From the NCBI GenBank assembly GCA_964384215.1, contig CAYLLB010000020.1, positions 1-64,000 of the forward strand: a DNA stretch of 64,000 nucleotides, in the 5' to 3' direction. Of this stretch, positions 16,721 through 25,512 are shown one piece after another. The stretch's first letter is position 1. Each line of letters starts with the position of its first letter. Below the pieces are notes generated by a model that had not been told where the DNA came from, made no database searches, and was given only the letters and a program-made list of their open reading frames with translations. The translations under genes and the position numbers were made by a program. This DNA comes from JAJFUV01 sp964384215. Lineage in GTDB: Bacteria > Acidobacteriota > Terriglobia > Bryobacterales > Bryobacteraceae.

Positions 16721-17123
16721 TACGATGTTCTCCTAATTCGATTCCCAATCGAGTGGGTCAGATGCCATAGGAAATGCCCAGGGCGAATTGGTGGCACGCC
16801 TTCGGCCGCACGCCCGGCAGTGTCCTCCCCACTGCCTGGGCCGCGCCGAAATGGATGTTGAACTGCGACTCCGGTCGGGACACGAAGCGCGCGGCATTAG
16901 AAAAAGATCCCCCGTGCATCAAAGGGTACGCCGGGAATCAGATCTACCGAACGAGATCGTCGCCGGCACCACCACCGGGCCTGTGTGAAGCTGGCTCACA
17001 GTGGGGGCGACAGCCATCAGCAGCTACATTGAGTTTTGGTACGTATGAGACGGCGAGAGCGGGGGGATGCGCATACTTCAATATCTAGATCTGTATTCGG
17101 ATATATGAGCCCCATCTATCTCT
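16721..17123 (-). promoter_or_regulatory. long 5' leader of metY-cysK, possible cis-regulatory RNA
   Basis: From the promoter at 17124-17152 the expected transcript runs about 395 bases before the metY start. I see no standard SAM-I, SAM-II or SAH riboswitch consensus. A GC-rich block (minus strand of 16975-17025) contains the hairpin CTGTG ... CACAG near 16980-17000. A 53-codon frame lies inside and is described separately. Such a leader before sulfur-assimilation genes commonly holds a riboswitch or attenuator; that remains an inference here. Confidence 0.4.
16758..16919 (-). pseudogene. possible remnant of an outer-membrane beta-barrel gene (C-terminal strands)
   Basis: A 53-codon frame from ATG 16919 to TGA 16758. 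Its end (SQFNIHFGAAQAVG ... HQFALGISYGI) has the alternating aromatic/hydrophobic pattern of the last two strands of an outer-membrane barrel, ending near an aromatic residue. In-frame stops lie just upstream, so no full gene exists. It may be a gene fragment caught between the promoter and metY, or a short leader ORF. Low confidence. Confidence 0.3.
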
Positions 17124-17152
17124 ATTCTATGGGTGCAAGGCTGCCTTGTCAA
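17124..17152 (-). promoter_or_regulatory. consensus sigma-70 promoter toward metY-cysK
   Basis: On the minus strand TTGACA (17152-17147) is followed after exactly 17 bases by TAGAAT (17129-17124): a perfect -35 and a 5/6 -10. It points at metY with nothing else between, apart from the fragment described above. Confidence 0.75.
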
Positions 17153-17175
17153 GAAAAAAGTTACCAATGTTGATC

Positions 17176-17195
17176 TATAATATGGTGATTCACCA
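17176..17195 (+). promoter_or_regulatory. -10 box with adjoining operator-like palindrome before the VIT transporter
   Basis: TATAAT at 17176-17181 is followed one base later by TGGTGA-T-TCACCA (17183-17195), a perfect 6-1-6 inverted repeat. It sits on the predicted transcription start of the transporter gene. A repressor bound there would block initiation. A metal-responsive repressor is an attractive guess, since the gene moves iron or manganese. Confidence 0.6.
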
Positions 17196-17263
17196 AACCG
17201 AGCTCCACATCCACCTACACAGACGGCGATTCCTCTACGATGGAACTTTAAGGAGACATCAGA

Positions 17264-17959
17264 GTGCACAGACGCCATATAGAGCGGCATCGCACCGGCC
17301 GTATAGGCTGGCTGAGAGCGGCCGTGCTGGGCGCCGACGACGGCATCGTATCGACCGCGAGTCTGGTGGTAGGCGTCGCCGCATCCCACGCGACCCGCGG
17401 CAACATTCTCGTCGCGGGAGTCGCCGGACTGGTAGCGGGAGCCATGTCGATGGCGGCCGGCGAATATGTATCGGTCCACTCGCAGGCCGATACGGAAGCG
17501 GCCGATTTCGAACGCGAGCGCGAGGAACTTCGCACCGATTACGAAAGCGAAGTCAAGGAACTGACTAAGATCTATACCGATCGCGGACTCGAACCGTCTC
17601 TCGCCCTCCAGGTCGCCGAGCAGTTGATGGCGCACGATGCGCTTGGCGCACATGCGCGCGATGAACTCGGCATATCGGAGACGCTGAGCGCACGCCCCAT
17701 ACAAGCGGCGCTCGCCTCCGCTGGCAGCTTCGCCGTTGGCGCCCTACTGCCACTCCTGGTCACGGCCTTTGCTCCATCCGCCGGATTGATTCCCATGGTC
17801 TCTGCAACTTCGCTCGTGTCCCTGGCGGCACTGGGAGGAGTGGCGGCGCACGCAGGCGGCGCGGGCGTCAGAACAGGCGCTCTGCGCGTCACCTTCTGGG
17901 GCGCGCTGGCCATGTTATCGACGGCCGGCGTGGGCGCGCTGTTCGGAACAATCGTCTAA
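17264..17959 (+). CDS. VIT1/CCC1-family iron/manganese transporter
   Basis: 231 residues, typical for the bacterial VIT family. Start GTG 17264 is set by AAGGAG 8 bases upstream. Helix 1 (WLRAAVLGADDGIVSTASLVVGV) carries the family's D-x-x-x-S signature. Helix 2 (VAGLVAGAMSMAAGEYVSV) has the conserved M and E residues of the metal path. The cytoplasmic acidic stretch (EAADFEREREELRTDY) gives the metal-binding hairpin, and three more helices follow. Members export Fe2+/Mn2+ from the cytoplasm or load them into compartments, protecting from excess. Divergent from metY-cysK across a 543-base region. Confidence 0.9.
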   Translation: MHRRHIERHRTGRIGWLRAAVLGADDGIVSTASLVVGVAASHATRGNILVAGVAGLVAGAMSMAAGEYVSVHSQADTEAADFEREREELRTDYESEVKELTKIYTDRGLEPSLALQVAEQLMAHDALGAHARDELGISETLSARPIQAALASAGSFAVGALLPLLVTAFAPSAGLIPMVSATSLVSLAALGGVAAHAGGAGVRTGALRVTFWGALAMLSTAGVGALFGTIV

Positions 17960-17980
17960 AGACCCGACGGAGCCGGAGGC

Positions 17981-19285
17981 CTACGCCGGATACTTCGGAT
18001 AGACCCGCGGGTGTCTCTTGCGGCGCATATAAGTGCGCGCGAGTTCCATGTAGACGCCCAAGTCGCGGTCCAGGTCCGTTTGGGTGCCGTCGAAGTAGAA
18101 GGTTCGGATAGGCAGACCGCCCAGCTCGCGGCTCACTTTCGGGTAGATAGCTTCGCAGATGATGCCGTTCATGCAAGTGAACGGGCTGATGTCGATGATG
18201 CCGTCCACGCCCCGGCGCGCCAAGCAGATCGCCTTGCCCACGTTCAGCACCATTTCACCGAGGGCGCCGTCCTGCGGCAAGTAAGGCCGCGCCGCATCCA
18301 GTACTTCCCTCGTCGAGGGCTCTTCGTAACCCACAATCTCATCCTTGAACGGCTCAAGGATCACGTGCTCATCGCGCTTCTGCACCTTGTTGCGCACCCA
18401 GGCGCCCACACCTTCCAGGGAGAACAGATTACGCTTCAACCTGAGTTTCCGGAACTGCTCGGCGTTGGTGTACCAGATCCACTCGGTAAGATCAGAGATC
18501 CAGGCTTCGCCGCCGTACTCCTCCAGGCGCCGCACGAGGTTCTCGTTCGAGAAAGTATGCAGCCGGCAGAAAATCTCACCCACCACGCCGATGAGCGGGA
18601 CCGAGCGGTCGCGCTGCGCCGGAATCGAGCGGAAGCGCGCGAGGCAGCGTTCCATGACTGCGCGCACAGCCTGCAATTGCGGCGCCGGCTTGTAGGTCGT
18701 CTTTTCGATCGTCGAACAGAGATCGTCGAGGCACTCCTCGAACACGGCGTCTGTGTCGCCCTTGTTGCGCTCGTGTGGACGATACTTGAGCAGCATCTTC
18801 TGCAGGATGTCGGCCGCCACCAGCATGCGCCAACCGGTCCGCAGAAATGGCGTCGCCAGGCTACCCAGCCCCGCATAGCCATTGCTCGACGTGGGTGAAA
18901 ACACTTGCGTGGAACCGTAGCCGTTGGCTTCGAGAATGCCCTGGAGATACGGCGCGTACTGGCCGAAGCGGCAGGGGCCGTCGGCGGTGGGCATGAAGAG
19001 CACCACTTTGGAAGGATCCACGCCCGGCGTCTGCAGGACGCGCATGAAATCACCGACAGTGACCTTGGCGGGATAGCACTCGTCGCCGGATGTATAGCGC
19101 GCACCCAGTTCCTTGGTGCGATGATCGGAAGGCGGCGTGATATCCGCGTCCACGCCCAAAGCGCGGAAGCCGGCGGCGAAGGCACGTCCGCTGCCGTATG
19201 CCATGGGCGGAATATAGATTTTCTTGCCGGCTAGTGGATGGCTGCCGAGGCCTTCTTGCTCACTTCCTCGGTTGAATTGTAGCAT
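17981..19285 (-). CDS. 2-hydroxyacyl-CoA dehydratase-like protein (DUF2229-associated, second half of CoA-activase system)
   Basis: 434 residues. It resembles the C-terminal third of the large (about 1400-residue) 2-hydroxyglutaryl-CoA dehydratase activase-like proteins of anaerobes. Visible cysteines that could hold an FeS cluster: YTSGDECYPAK (residue about 70), PTADGPCRFGQY and ISPFTCMNGII. GRAFAAGFRALGVDADITPPSD opens a Rossmann-like HGD-D domain. Its start overlaps the end of the upstream activase by 55 bases, so the two are translationally coupled and probably act together. Whether it dehydrates a hydroxyacyl-CoA or has another radical/electron-transfer role is unknown. Confidence 0.8.
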   Translation of the reverse strand: MLQFNRGSEQEGLGSHPLAGKKIYIPPMAYGSGRAFAAGFRALGVDADITPPSDHRTKELGARYTSGDECYPAKVTVGDFMRVLQTPGVDPSKVVLFMPTADGPCRFGQYAPYLQGILEANGYGSTQVFSPTSSNGYAGLGSLATPFLRTGWRMLVAADILQKMLLKYRPHERNKGDTDAVFEECLDDLCSTIEKTTYKPAPQLQAVRAVMERCLARFRSIPAQRDRSVPLIGVVGEIFCRLHTFSNENLVRRLEEYGGEAWISDLTEWIWYTNAEQFRKLRLKRNLFSLEGVGAWVRNKVQKRDEHVILEPFKDEIVGYEEPSTREVLDAARPYLPQDGALGEMVLNVGKAICLARRGVDGIIDISPFTCMNGIICEAIYPKVSRELGGLPIRTFYFDGTQTDLDRDLGVYMELARTYMRRKRHPRVYPKYPA

Positions 19286-22200
19286 CGCAGAATTCCCTTA
19301 CTGTCCAGATACGCCTCGCAACGCGTCATGTATCCGGCGTCGTTGCCGTGTCCATCGAACTGCAGCACCAACAGCGGCGCGCCCACGGTCTGGCGCGCGA
19401 AGTGCTTGATGTAAGAGTCCGGCCCGCACTTGAAATTTGAGATGTAGATCACGTGCAGGTTCGGACGTTCGGCCGCCAGGCGCGCGGCCGCCAGGATTTT
19501 CTGGCCCGAAATCCAATACATGTTCGGGTGCAAGTCGCGGATGGACTCCTGTCCCGTAACCAGGAAATCCAGCGGGATAACGTTCGCGCCGTAATAATGC
19601 CGGAGCTTGCGCGGGATGTCGCAGTTGATGCTACGGTCGTAGAGATTGTAGCTGCGGCCGACCAGAATCAGACCAGGCTCTCCGGTTTCGTCCAGCTTGG
19701 CCAGTGCCCTCTTGCCGGCCTCGATGAGCGCTTCCTGAAACTCGCGCTGCACCGCATACGCCGCGTCGACGGCCTTGTCGCTCGCGCGACGGCTCACACC
19801 CAGCTTGCGCATGGTCTCGGCCAGAGACCTTTTCACCACCTCGCGCCCCATCTGGAAGTGCAAGGTCGGCACCAGGAACTTGTAGGCATACTCTTCAAGC
19901 CTCGGCGCCGACTGCAGCACGAACGGCAGCGTCTGATTCCACGGGCAGTAGTGCGCCGAACCGGCAGCGTCCTCGCTGGTCTCCGAATCCAGAACATTCG
20001 GAACGAAAATGTAATCGACGCCCAAATCGATCAACGACAGCGCGTGCCCGTGCGCTACCTGCACCGGGTAACAAGGCTGGGCGAGCGCCATTTCGATACC
20101 GTCGGCGGAGATCTTCGGATCAGTCTGCCGCGACAGTACCACCTCGAAACCAAGCTCGGTGAAGTAGCGGTGCCAAAACGGATACTTGTCGTACATCGAC
20201 ATGGTGCGCGGGATGCCGATGTGGATCTTGCCGGGCTTGCGCTCGAATTTCGCCGCGCTGAGCGGGCACCCGGTCACCTTTTCGATAGTTTTGTCGTGGA
20301 ACTGGAACAGATCCTCGATGACGGCCTTGCGCCCGGTCTTCGAAGGCTTGCGGTAGCGGTCCGAACACTTGTCGCCCCAGAAGCTCTTCTGGCCTTCGAT
20401 GGTGAATTCCTTGATGTCGCACTGGTTAGTGCAAGCCTTGCAGGTGAAATCGCGCGTCGACACCTGGAGGCTGTAAAGGTCGTAACCGCGGAAGCGGCTG
20501 GCCGCTTTGGTTGCGCGGTGCCACTCGCGCGCGATCAGCGCCATGCCGATGGCGCCCATCACGCCGTTGTACGGAGGCACGGTGATTTTCTTGCCCAGCA
20601 GTCCGCTGAAGGCTGCCGCGACGGCGTCGTTATAAGCCGTCCCGCCCTGGAAGTAGATGACGTCTCCGATGCGCCGCCCTCGCACGACACGGTTCACGTA
20701 ATTGAGCGCAATCGAATAAGCCAATCCGGCGAGCACGTTGGGCACCACTTCGCCCTTGTGCAGCCAGCCGGTAACGTCGCGCTCCATGAATACGGTGCAG
20801 CGCTCGCCGAGGCGCGTGGGCGCGGGGGCGGAAAGAGCCAAGTTGGCGAACTCGCCCTTGATGTTGATGCCGAGTTTCTCGGCCTGTTCCTCGAGGAAGC
20901 TGCCCGTGCCCGCGGCGCAGGCTTCGTTCATGGCGAAATCGACCACCACGCCGTTCTCGATCGAAATGAACTTCGAGTCCTGGCCGCCGATTTCGAAGAT
21001 CGTGTCGACGGGTTCGCCGCCGAGCGTTTCCGAGATGTGCACGGCGCCGGTCTTGTGCGCCGTGATCTCGTCGTTGACCACATCGGCTCCGACGAATTCG
21101 GCGATCAGTTCGCGCCCTGAGCCGGTGGTGCCCACACCGCGAATCTCCAACCGCTGGCCCCACTTCTCGTTCATTTCGGTCAGGCCCTGCTGCACGGCTT
21201 CCACGGGACGCCCCGCGGTGCGCAGGTAGATGTCGTGGATGACATTGCCGCCGGCATCGATCGCTACCAGGTTCGTGGATACCGAACCGATGTCGATGCC
21301 GAGGTAGGCGGGAATCTTTGCTCCGTCGCCGGGGGCCTTGTAGGGGGCCACGCGGTCGCGCAAGAGCACGACTCGATCCATGCTCAGCGGTTGCGCATCC
21401 TGCGGGTGGGTGGCGGTTTCATGCTGGCATAGCCGGTGTATGTCGCGCAGCGAGCGCTTGCGCCGCTCCTCGCACTCCAGAATCGCGGTGCCGATAGCCC
21501 CGCACCACGCGTACAAATCCGGCACAACCAACTCGCCGTCGTTGAGCGAGAAGGCCTCGCGGATGGCGCGGGTCACACCCTCGTTCTGAGAAACCGCTCC
21601 GAGAAGGGCCACCGGCGCCACCACGGGCCGTCCCTTGACGATGCTGCTCTTGAAATTGCGCGCCACGGCGTCACACAACCCGCGCAGGATTTCCGGCGGT
21701 GTGTAACCCTTCTGCTGGGCGTGGATCATGTCGCTTTTGGCGAACACCGAGCAGCGGCCCGCGATCCGCGCCGCGCAACCCGCCTGGCAAGTGATGCCGC
21801 CCACTTCCTCTACCGAGTAGCCCATGCGCAGGGCCTGCTGGTCGATGAAGGACCCGGTGCCCGCCGCGCACTCGCCGCTGCGGTCATAGTCGACGATGCC
21901 GAACTTACCCGTATCGGCGTCCATCTCCAGGCGGATGTACTTGGAACTCTCGCCGCCTACTTCGAACACCGTGCGCACCTGCGGGTAGAACTCGCCCATC
22001 ATGCGCGCGATGGCCTTGAATTCGTTCTCGAAATAGATGCCTAGGATCCGGGCGATGGTGCGGCTTCCCGAGCCGGTCACGCGCAATCCCTCGACGCGCG
22101 ATTCCTCGATCGTCTCGTGAAGCTCCTGCAACAGGTCGAAAGTCGACTGTATAGGACTGCCCTGAATCCGACGGTACTCGGAGAGCACCATGGGCAGCCG

Positions 22201-22344
22201 CTTCCCACGGTTGTTCCACTCCGTCAGCCGGAAGTGCGGCTTCTCGCGCACGAGCGACTCGAGCAGCGCGCGATCCTCAGGTGCTCCGATGGCGGCCAGC
22301 TTCAAGCTGATCGCGCCGATGTCCAGACCAATATTGATGCCCAT
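19231..22344 (-). CDS. BadF/BadG/BcrA/BcrD-type acyl-CoA dehydratase activase with two ASKHA domains
   Basis: 1037 residues. Domain 1 begins INIGLDIGAISLKLAAIG. Domain 2 begins AYLGIDIGSVSTNLVAID near residue 345. Both have the glycine-rich loops and the cluster-binding cysteines seen in GSGSRTIARI / ECAAGTGSFIDQQ and GTTGSGRELIAEF / ACAAGTGSFLEEQ. These proteins hydrolyse ATP to push one electron from a 4Fe-4S cluster into a partner dehydratase. Cysteine-rich FTCKACTNQCDIKEF follows near 660, then the DUF2229 region (KIHIGIPRTMSMYDKYPFWHRYF). The system is usually linked to anaerobic or low-redox chemistry. Here the usual single long chain is split into two overlapping genes. Confidence 0.88.
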   Translation of the reverse strand: MGINIGLDIGAISLKLAAIGAPEDRALLESLVREKPHFRLTEWNNRGKRLPMVLSEYRRIQGSPIQSTFDLLQELHETIEESRVEGLRVTGSGSRTIARILGIYFENEFKAIARMMGEFYPQVRTVFEVGGESSKYIRLEMDADTGKFGIVDYDRSGECAAGTGSFIDQQALRMGYSVEEVGGITCQAGCAARIAGRCSVFAKSDMIHAQQKGYTPPEILRGLCDAVARNFKSSIVKGRPVVAPVALLGAVSQNEGVTRAIREAFSLNDGELVVPDLYAWCGAIGTAILECEERRKRSLRDIHRLCQHETATHPQDAQPLSMDRVVLLRDRVAPYKAPGDGAKIPAYLGIDIGSVSTNLVAIDAGGNVIHDIYLRTAGRPVEAVQQGLTEMNEKWGQRLEIRGVGTTGSGRELIAEFVGADVVNDEITAHKTGAVHISETLGGEPVDTIFEIGGQDSKFISIENGVVVDFAMNEACAAGTGSFLEEQAEKLGINIKGEFANLALSAPAPTRLGERCTVFMERDVTGWLHKGEVVPNVLAGLAYSIALNYVNRVVRGRRIGDVIYFQGGTAYNDAVAAAFSGLLGKKITVPPYNGVMGAIGMALIAREWHRATKAASRFRGYDLYSLQVSTRDFTCKACTNQCDIKEFTIEGQKSFWGDKCSDRYRKPSKTGRKAVIEDLFQFHDKTIEKVTGCPLSAAKFERKPGKIHIGIPRTMSMYDKYPFWHRYFTELGFEVVLSRQTDPKISADGIEMALAQPCYPVQVAHGHALSLIDLGVDYIFVPNVLDSETSEDAAGSAHYCPWNQTLPFVLQSAPRLEEYAYKFLVPTLHFQMGREVVKRSLAETMRKLGVSRRASDKAVDAAYAVQREFQEALIEAGKRALAKLDETGEPGLILVGRSYNLYDRSINCDIPRKLRHYYGANVIPLDFLVTGQESIRDLHPNMYWISGQKILAAARLAAERPNLHVIYISNFKCGPDSYIKHFARQTVGAPLLVLQFDGHGNDAGYMTRCEAYLDSKGILRCYNSTEEVSKKASAAIH

Positions 22345-22658
22345 TAGACGCTACCGGGAGACTTACAATCCATGATACATCACCGCATAGAAGTGCGCCC
22401 TTTTCAACGGCTTGAAACTGAACGGGGCTTTCGCGGCGTCGAGCGAGCCGGATTCGGGGCTGAACGGGATGGCGTTGAAGAAGAGCTTCGACCGTCTTCC
22501 GAAGCGCCGAATCCTGGCCGTTTGACACCGATCCGCGGCAAGGTTGCTTTCAATCTGTAAACAAAAAATATCGCGGGGGCTTGACAGCGCGTGCGCTCCG
22601 TAAGCAGGTTAGGGAGTGTGCGCCCGGATTCCGGCCGCACGCCAAGAAGGAGTTTTCT
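22345..22658. other. 314-base intergenic region without a supported gene
   Basis: It lies between the divergent activase operon and the ceramidase-like gene. TTGACA at 22581-22586 points toward the latter but lacks a convincing -10 at 16-18 bases. A Shine-Dalgarno AAGAAGGAG closes the region. The frames here are short, interrupted and unlike any protein I know. Confidence 0.5.
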
Positions 22659-24047
22659 ATGTTCAGTTGTCGTCTCACCGGCGGATTCATTCTCGCCGCC
22701 TCGATGGCCATATCCGCGGCCATCGCTCCCGCCCAGGAGCCAGCGCAGTGGAAGGCAGGCGTGGCCTCCGTGGTGGTCACCCCCAAAGAGCCCATCTTCC
22801 TCATGGGCTTCGCCAGCCGCGACAGGCCCTCCGACGGCATCACAGCCGATCTGCGAGTAAAGGCCCTGGCCTTGCAGGATCAGAGCGGAAAAACGACCGT
22901 CATCGTCACCGCCGACCTGATCGGCTTCAACAAGAATCTGTCGGACATCATCGCGAAACGCTGCCAGAAGCAATACGGCCTCACGCGCGACCGGCTTATG
23001 CTGAACGCCTCGCACACGCATAGCGGGCCGGTGCTCAGCCTGGATGGCGGCGGCCCCAGTTCGAAGCGCACTCCTCACGAAAAACAGGTGATCGCCGATT
23101 ACACGAAGGATCTGCTGGACAAGATCGTGGACCTGGTGGGCCGCGCGGTCACGGACCTTGCGCCCGCTAAGTTGCAGTTTGACCAAGGCTTAGCCGGATT
23201 TGCCGTCAACAGGCGGCGCAGCCGTCCGAACACCCGGCAGTTCCCCGGCCCAGTGGATCACGACGTCCCGGTGCTGGCGGTGCGTGCGCCGGATGGGAAA
23301 TTGCGCGCGATCCTGTTCGGCTATGCCTGCCACGCCACGACGATGTCGGCCTACCAGATCAACGCCGACTATCCGGGTTACGCCCAGACAGAATTGGAGA
23401 GGCTCTATCCGGGTGTAGTCGCCATGTTTGTACAGGGTTGCGGGGCCGATTCGAACCCGCTGCCGAGGTTCCACTCCGACGATCCCGCCCTTGTTCAACG
23501 CTCGCTTGCGCTCTGCATACGGTATGGCAAAACGCTGGCCGACGCCGTGGACCTTGTGTTGCGCGGCAAGATGGCACCCGTCGCGGGCCCGCTTACAACG
23601 GTGTTCGATTCGGTGGAGATCCCCTTCGAGCCTCTGCCCAGCCGGAGCGAACTAGAGGCCCGGCTCAAGGACCCCGACATCAACCGCAGGGACCAGGCTC
23701 AACGCACGTTAAAGGCGCTCGATGCCGGCACGAAGATCCCCGAACGGACGCCCTACGCCATACAGATCCTGCACTTCGGGAGCGGACTGAACATCATCGC
23801 GCTGAGCGGCGAAGTCGTGGTGGACTACTCGCTACGCCTGAAAGCGGCACACGGATGGGACGACACCTGGGTGGCAGGCTATTCCAACGAAATGCCCGGC
23901 TACATTCCTTCGAAGCGGGTGGTTCTGGAGGGCGGCTACGAAACCCGCGGCGGCCCCGGAGGGTCGTATTCGACAGCGGTGGAAGAGACCATCGTTGAAA
24001 AGGTAGCCCGGATGGTGCGCGGCGTTGAGCCTGAATCGCGTCCCTAG
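22659..24047 (+). CDS. neutral/alkaline ceramidase-like hydrolase, secreted
   Basis: 462 residues from ATG 22659, chosen for AAGAAGGAG 6 bases upstream and a following Sec signal (FSCRLTGGFILAASMAISAAIAPA). Matches the N-terminal domain of neutral ceramidases: WKAGVASVVVTPKEP, ALALQDQSGKTTVIVTADLIGFN, LMLNASHTHSGP (two zinc histidines) and LFGYACHATTM (third). The nucleophile loop GDxSPN of true ceramidases is replaced by VQGCGADSNPL. The C-terminal domain of full-length ceramidases is shortened. So it is a zinc amidase/esterase-like family member whose lipid or other substrate is not certain. Confidence 0.85.
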   Translation: MFSCRLTGGFILAASMAISAAIAPAQEPAQWKAGVASVVVTPKEPIFLMGFASRDRPSDGITADLRVKALALQDQSGKTTVIVTADLIGFNKNLSDIIAKRCQKQYGLTRDRLMLNASHTHSGPVLSLDGGGPSSKRTPHEKQVIADYTKDLLDKIVDLVGRAVTDLAPAKLQFDQGLAGFAVNRRRSRPNTRQFPGPVDHDVPVLAVRAPDGKLRAILFGYACHATTMSAYQINADYPGYAQTELERLYPGVVAMFVQGCGADSNPLPRFHSDDPALVQRSLALCIRYGKTLADAVDLVLRGKMAPVAGPLTTVFDSVEIPFEPLPSRSELEARLKDPDINRRDQAQRTLKALDAGTKIPERTPYAIQILHFGSGLNIIALSGEVVVDYSLRLKAAHGWDDTWVAGYSNEMPGYIPSKRVVLEGGYETRGGPGGSYSTAVEETIVEKVARMVRGVEPESRP

Positions 24048-24082
24048 CCTTTGAGACGCTGGTGCACGGCAGCGCCGCCGCC

Positions 24083-25291
24083 TCAATCTTCGGTAAATTT
24101 GGCCCGCAGGATGCGCTCGGCTTCGGCCTCGGCGGCGAGCAGAGCGCATCCAATGGCCGAAACGTCTTTCTTGGGACGGGCAAGCCGTATTTCCACGCGC
24201 CGCGCCGCGGTTTCGACGCAGTGAGACCGCACCGCAAGCCGCACCGGTTCCAGGATTTCAGGCCCTGCCAACAACGCCAACTGCCCGCACAGCACGACCA
24301 ACGAGGGGTTCAGAAGTTGGACGGTGTTGGCTACGGCGATGCCCAGCGCCCTGGCCGCGCGGGCCAGTGCCGCGGACGCCACCGCGTCGCCCTGGCGGGC
24401 AGCGTTCACAACCGACCGCAGGTTGAGGTCCGCAGCGGGCACCTCCCGCAGTGTCGATACGGCGCCGGCAACAAGGGACTTGCGTACGAAATCCAGGATC
24501 GCCACGATGCCCGCGAAAGCCTCGACACAACCGCGGTTTCCGCACCGGCATAGTGGGCCACTGGCGTCGATCACGGTGTGGCCAATCTCGCCGCCGCCCT
24601 GGCTGGCGCCCCGATAGAGCCGCCCCTCGGCAAAGAATCCCATCCCGATTCCGGAACCGCAGGTGAAGTACACCGATTCGGTGTGGCTCCAATCCTCCGG
24701 AGAAATGCGCCTTTCTGCCGTAGCCAGTGCCCGCGCCCGGTCCTCGAGAGTGACCGTCAATCCGAAGGCACTGGTCAGCATGTCCCGAATCGGAACGAAT
24801 TTCCAGCCAGGAGCGTTGGCCCAGGAGACGCAAACGCCGTTCTTGATGTCCAGGTCGCCGCAGTGGCTCACACCGAGACGCCGGATCTCCGAACGGGGGA
24901 TTTCCGCGTCTTCCAGCGCGGCATCGGCCGCCTTCAGACTGGCGCTCACCATCGCGTCCACACCCCGTTCCGCGTCGCAACGCACGGTCCCGCGACCCAG
25001 GAGGGTACCCGCCAGATCCGTCACAACGGCGAGCGCGCCCTCCTCGTGAATGTCGATCCCCAGCAAAGTCGCCAGTCGCGGGTTAACCTTCAGGGATTGC
25101 GGCTTCCTTCCTGGCGAAGACACTTCCGCCGCGGTTTCAATTACGAGCCCTTTCTCCACCAACACGGAAACCACCCGGCTTACCGTGGCCGGGCTAATGC
25201 CGAAGTGTTGACCGAGGTCGTTTCGCAGGCAGGACGGATGGTCGAACACATGCCAAAAGACGATTTCTTCCAAACGGTGGACTTTCCGCAT
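24083..25291 (-). CDS. ROK-family transcriptional regulator
   Basis: 402 residues. A winged helix near the N-terminus (LRNDLGQHFGISPATVSRVVSVLVEKGLV, residues 22-50) is joined to a ROK sugar-binding domain: LGIDIHEEGALAVVTDLAG, YFTCGSGIGMGFFAEGRLYRGASQGGGEIGH and the zinc motif CRCGNRGCVEAF. The length (about 400) and helix-turn-helix mark it as a NagC/Mlc/XylR-Bacillus type repressor, not a sugar kinase. It is divergent from the oxidoreductase at 25513 with 221 bases between, so that gene is its likely target. Inducer unknown, probably a sugar or sugar derivative. Confidence 0.9.
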   Translation of the reverse strand: MRKVHRLEEIVFWHVFDHPSCLRNDLGQHFGISPATVSRVVSVLVEKGLVIETAAEVSSPGRKPQSLKVNPRLATLLGIDIHEEGALAVVTDLAGTLLGRGTVRCDAERGVDAMVSASLKAADAALEDAEIPRSEIRRLGVSHCGDLDIKNGVCVSWANAPGWKFVPIRDMLTSAFGLTVTLEDRARALATAERRISPEDWSHTESVYFTCGSGIGMGFFAEGRLYRGASQGGGEIGHTVIDASGPLCRCGNRGCVEAFAGIVAILDFVRKSLVAGAVSTLREVPAADLNLRSVVNAARQGDAVASAALARAARALGIAVANTVQLLNPSLVVLCGQLALLAGPEILEPVRLAVRSHCVETAARRVEIRLARPKKDVSAIGCALLAAEAEAERILRAKFTED

Positions 25292-25432
25292 CGACTCGAT
25301 CAGACGATCGCCTCATTTTACACCTGCCGCGAGTCCGCTCACCGGGCAACGGAAAACCGTTCCTCCGGGGTCTCTTTTTTCCTCCGCGAACCGCGTTGGT
25401 TTCAGTCTGTAAGCAACGTGGTGGCCGAAGTA

Positions 25433-25461
25433 TTGACCCTGTATGCGACCTCTCCGATCAT
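25433..25461 (+). promoter_or_regulatory. probable promoter of the oxidoreductase gene
   Basis: TTGACC (25433-25438) is followed after 17 bases by GATCAT (25456-25461), a 5/6 and 4/6 match to sigma-70 boxes. The predicted start leaves about a 45-base leader with AAGGAGG before the ATG. Confidence 0.45.
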
Positions 25462-25512
25462 GGGCTCGTGGGAATAATTCATCAGCCACGATGTAGCGGT
25501 AAGGAGGCAATC

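Noticed and set aside
16980..17025. Partial likeness to the cobalamin riboswitch core (minus strand, GTCGCCCCCACTGTGAGCC)
   Set aside because: The B12 box and the other conserved stems are missing; similarity is limited to one short stretch.
16721..17123. SAM-I, SAM-II or SAH riboswitch before metY
   Set aside because: Searched by eye for their core sequences; none was found. A covariance-model search would be decisive.
19453..21120. 555-codon frame on the plus strand
   Set aside because: It lies fully antisense to the activase gene, whose motifs are unmistakable; long antisense frames are expected at this GC content.
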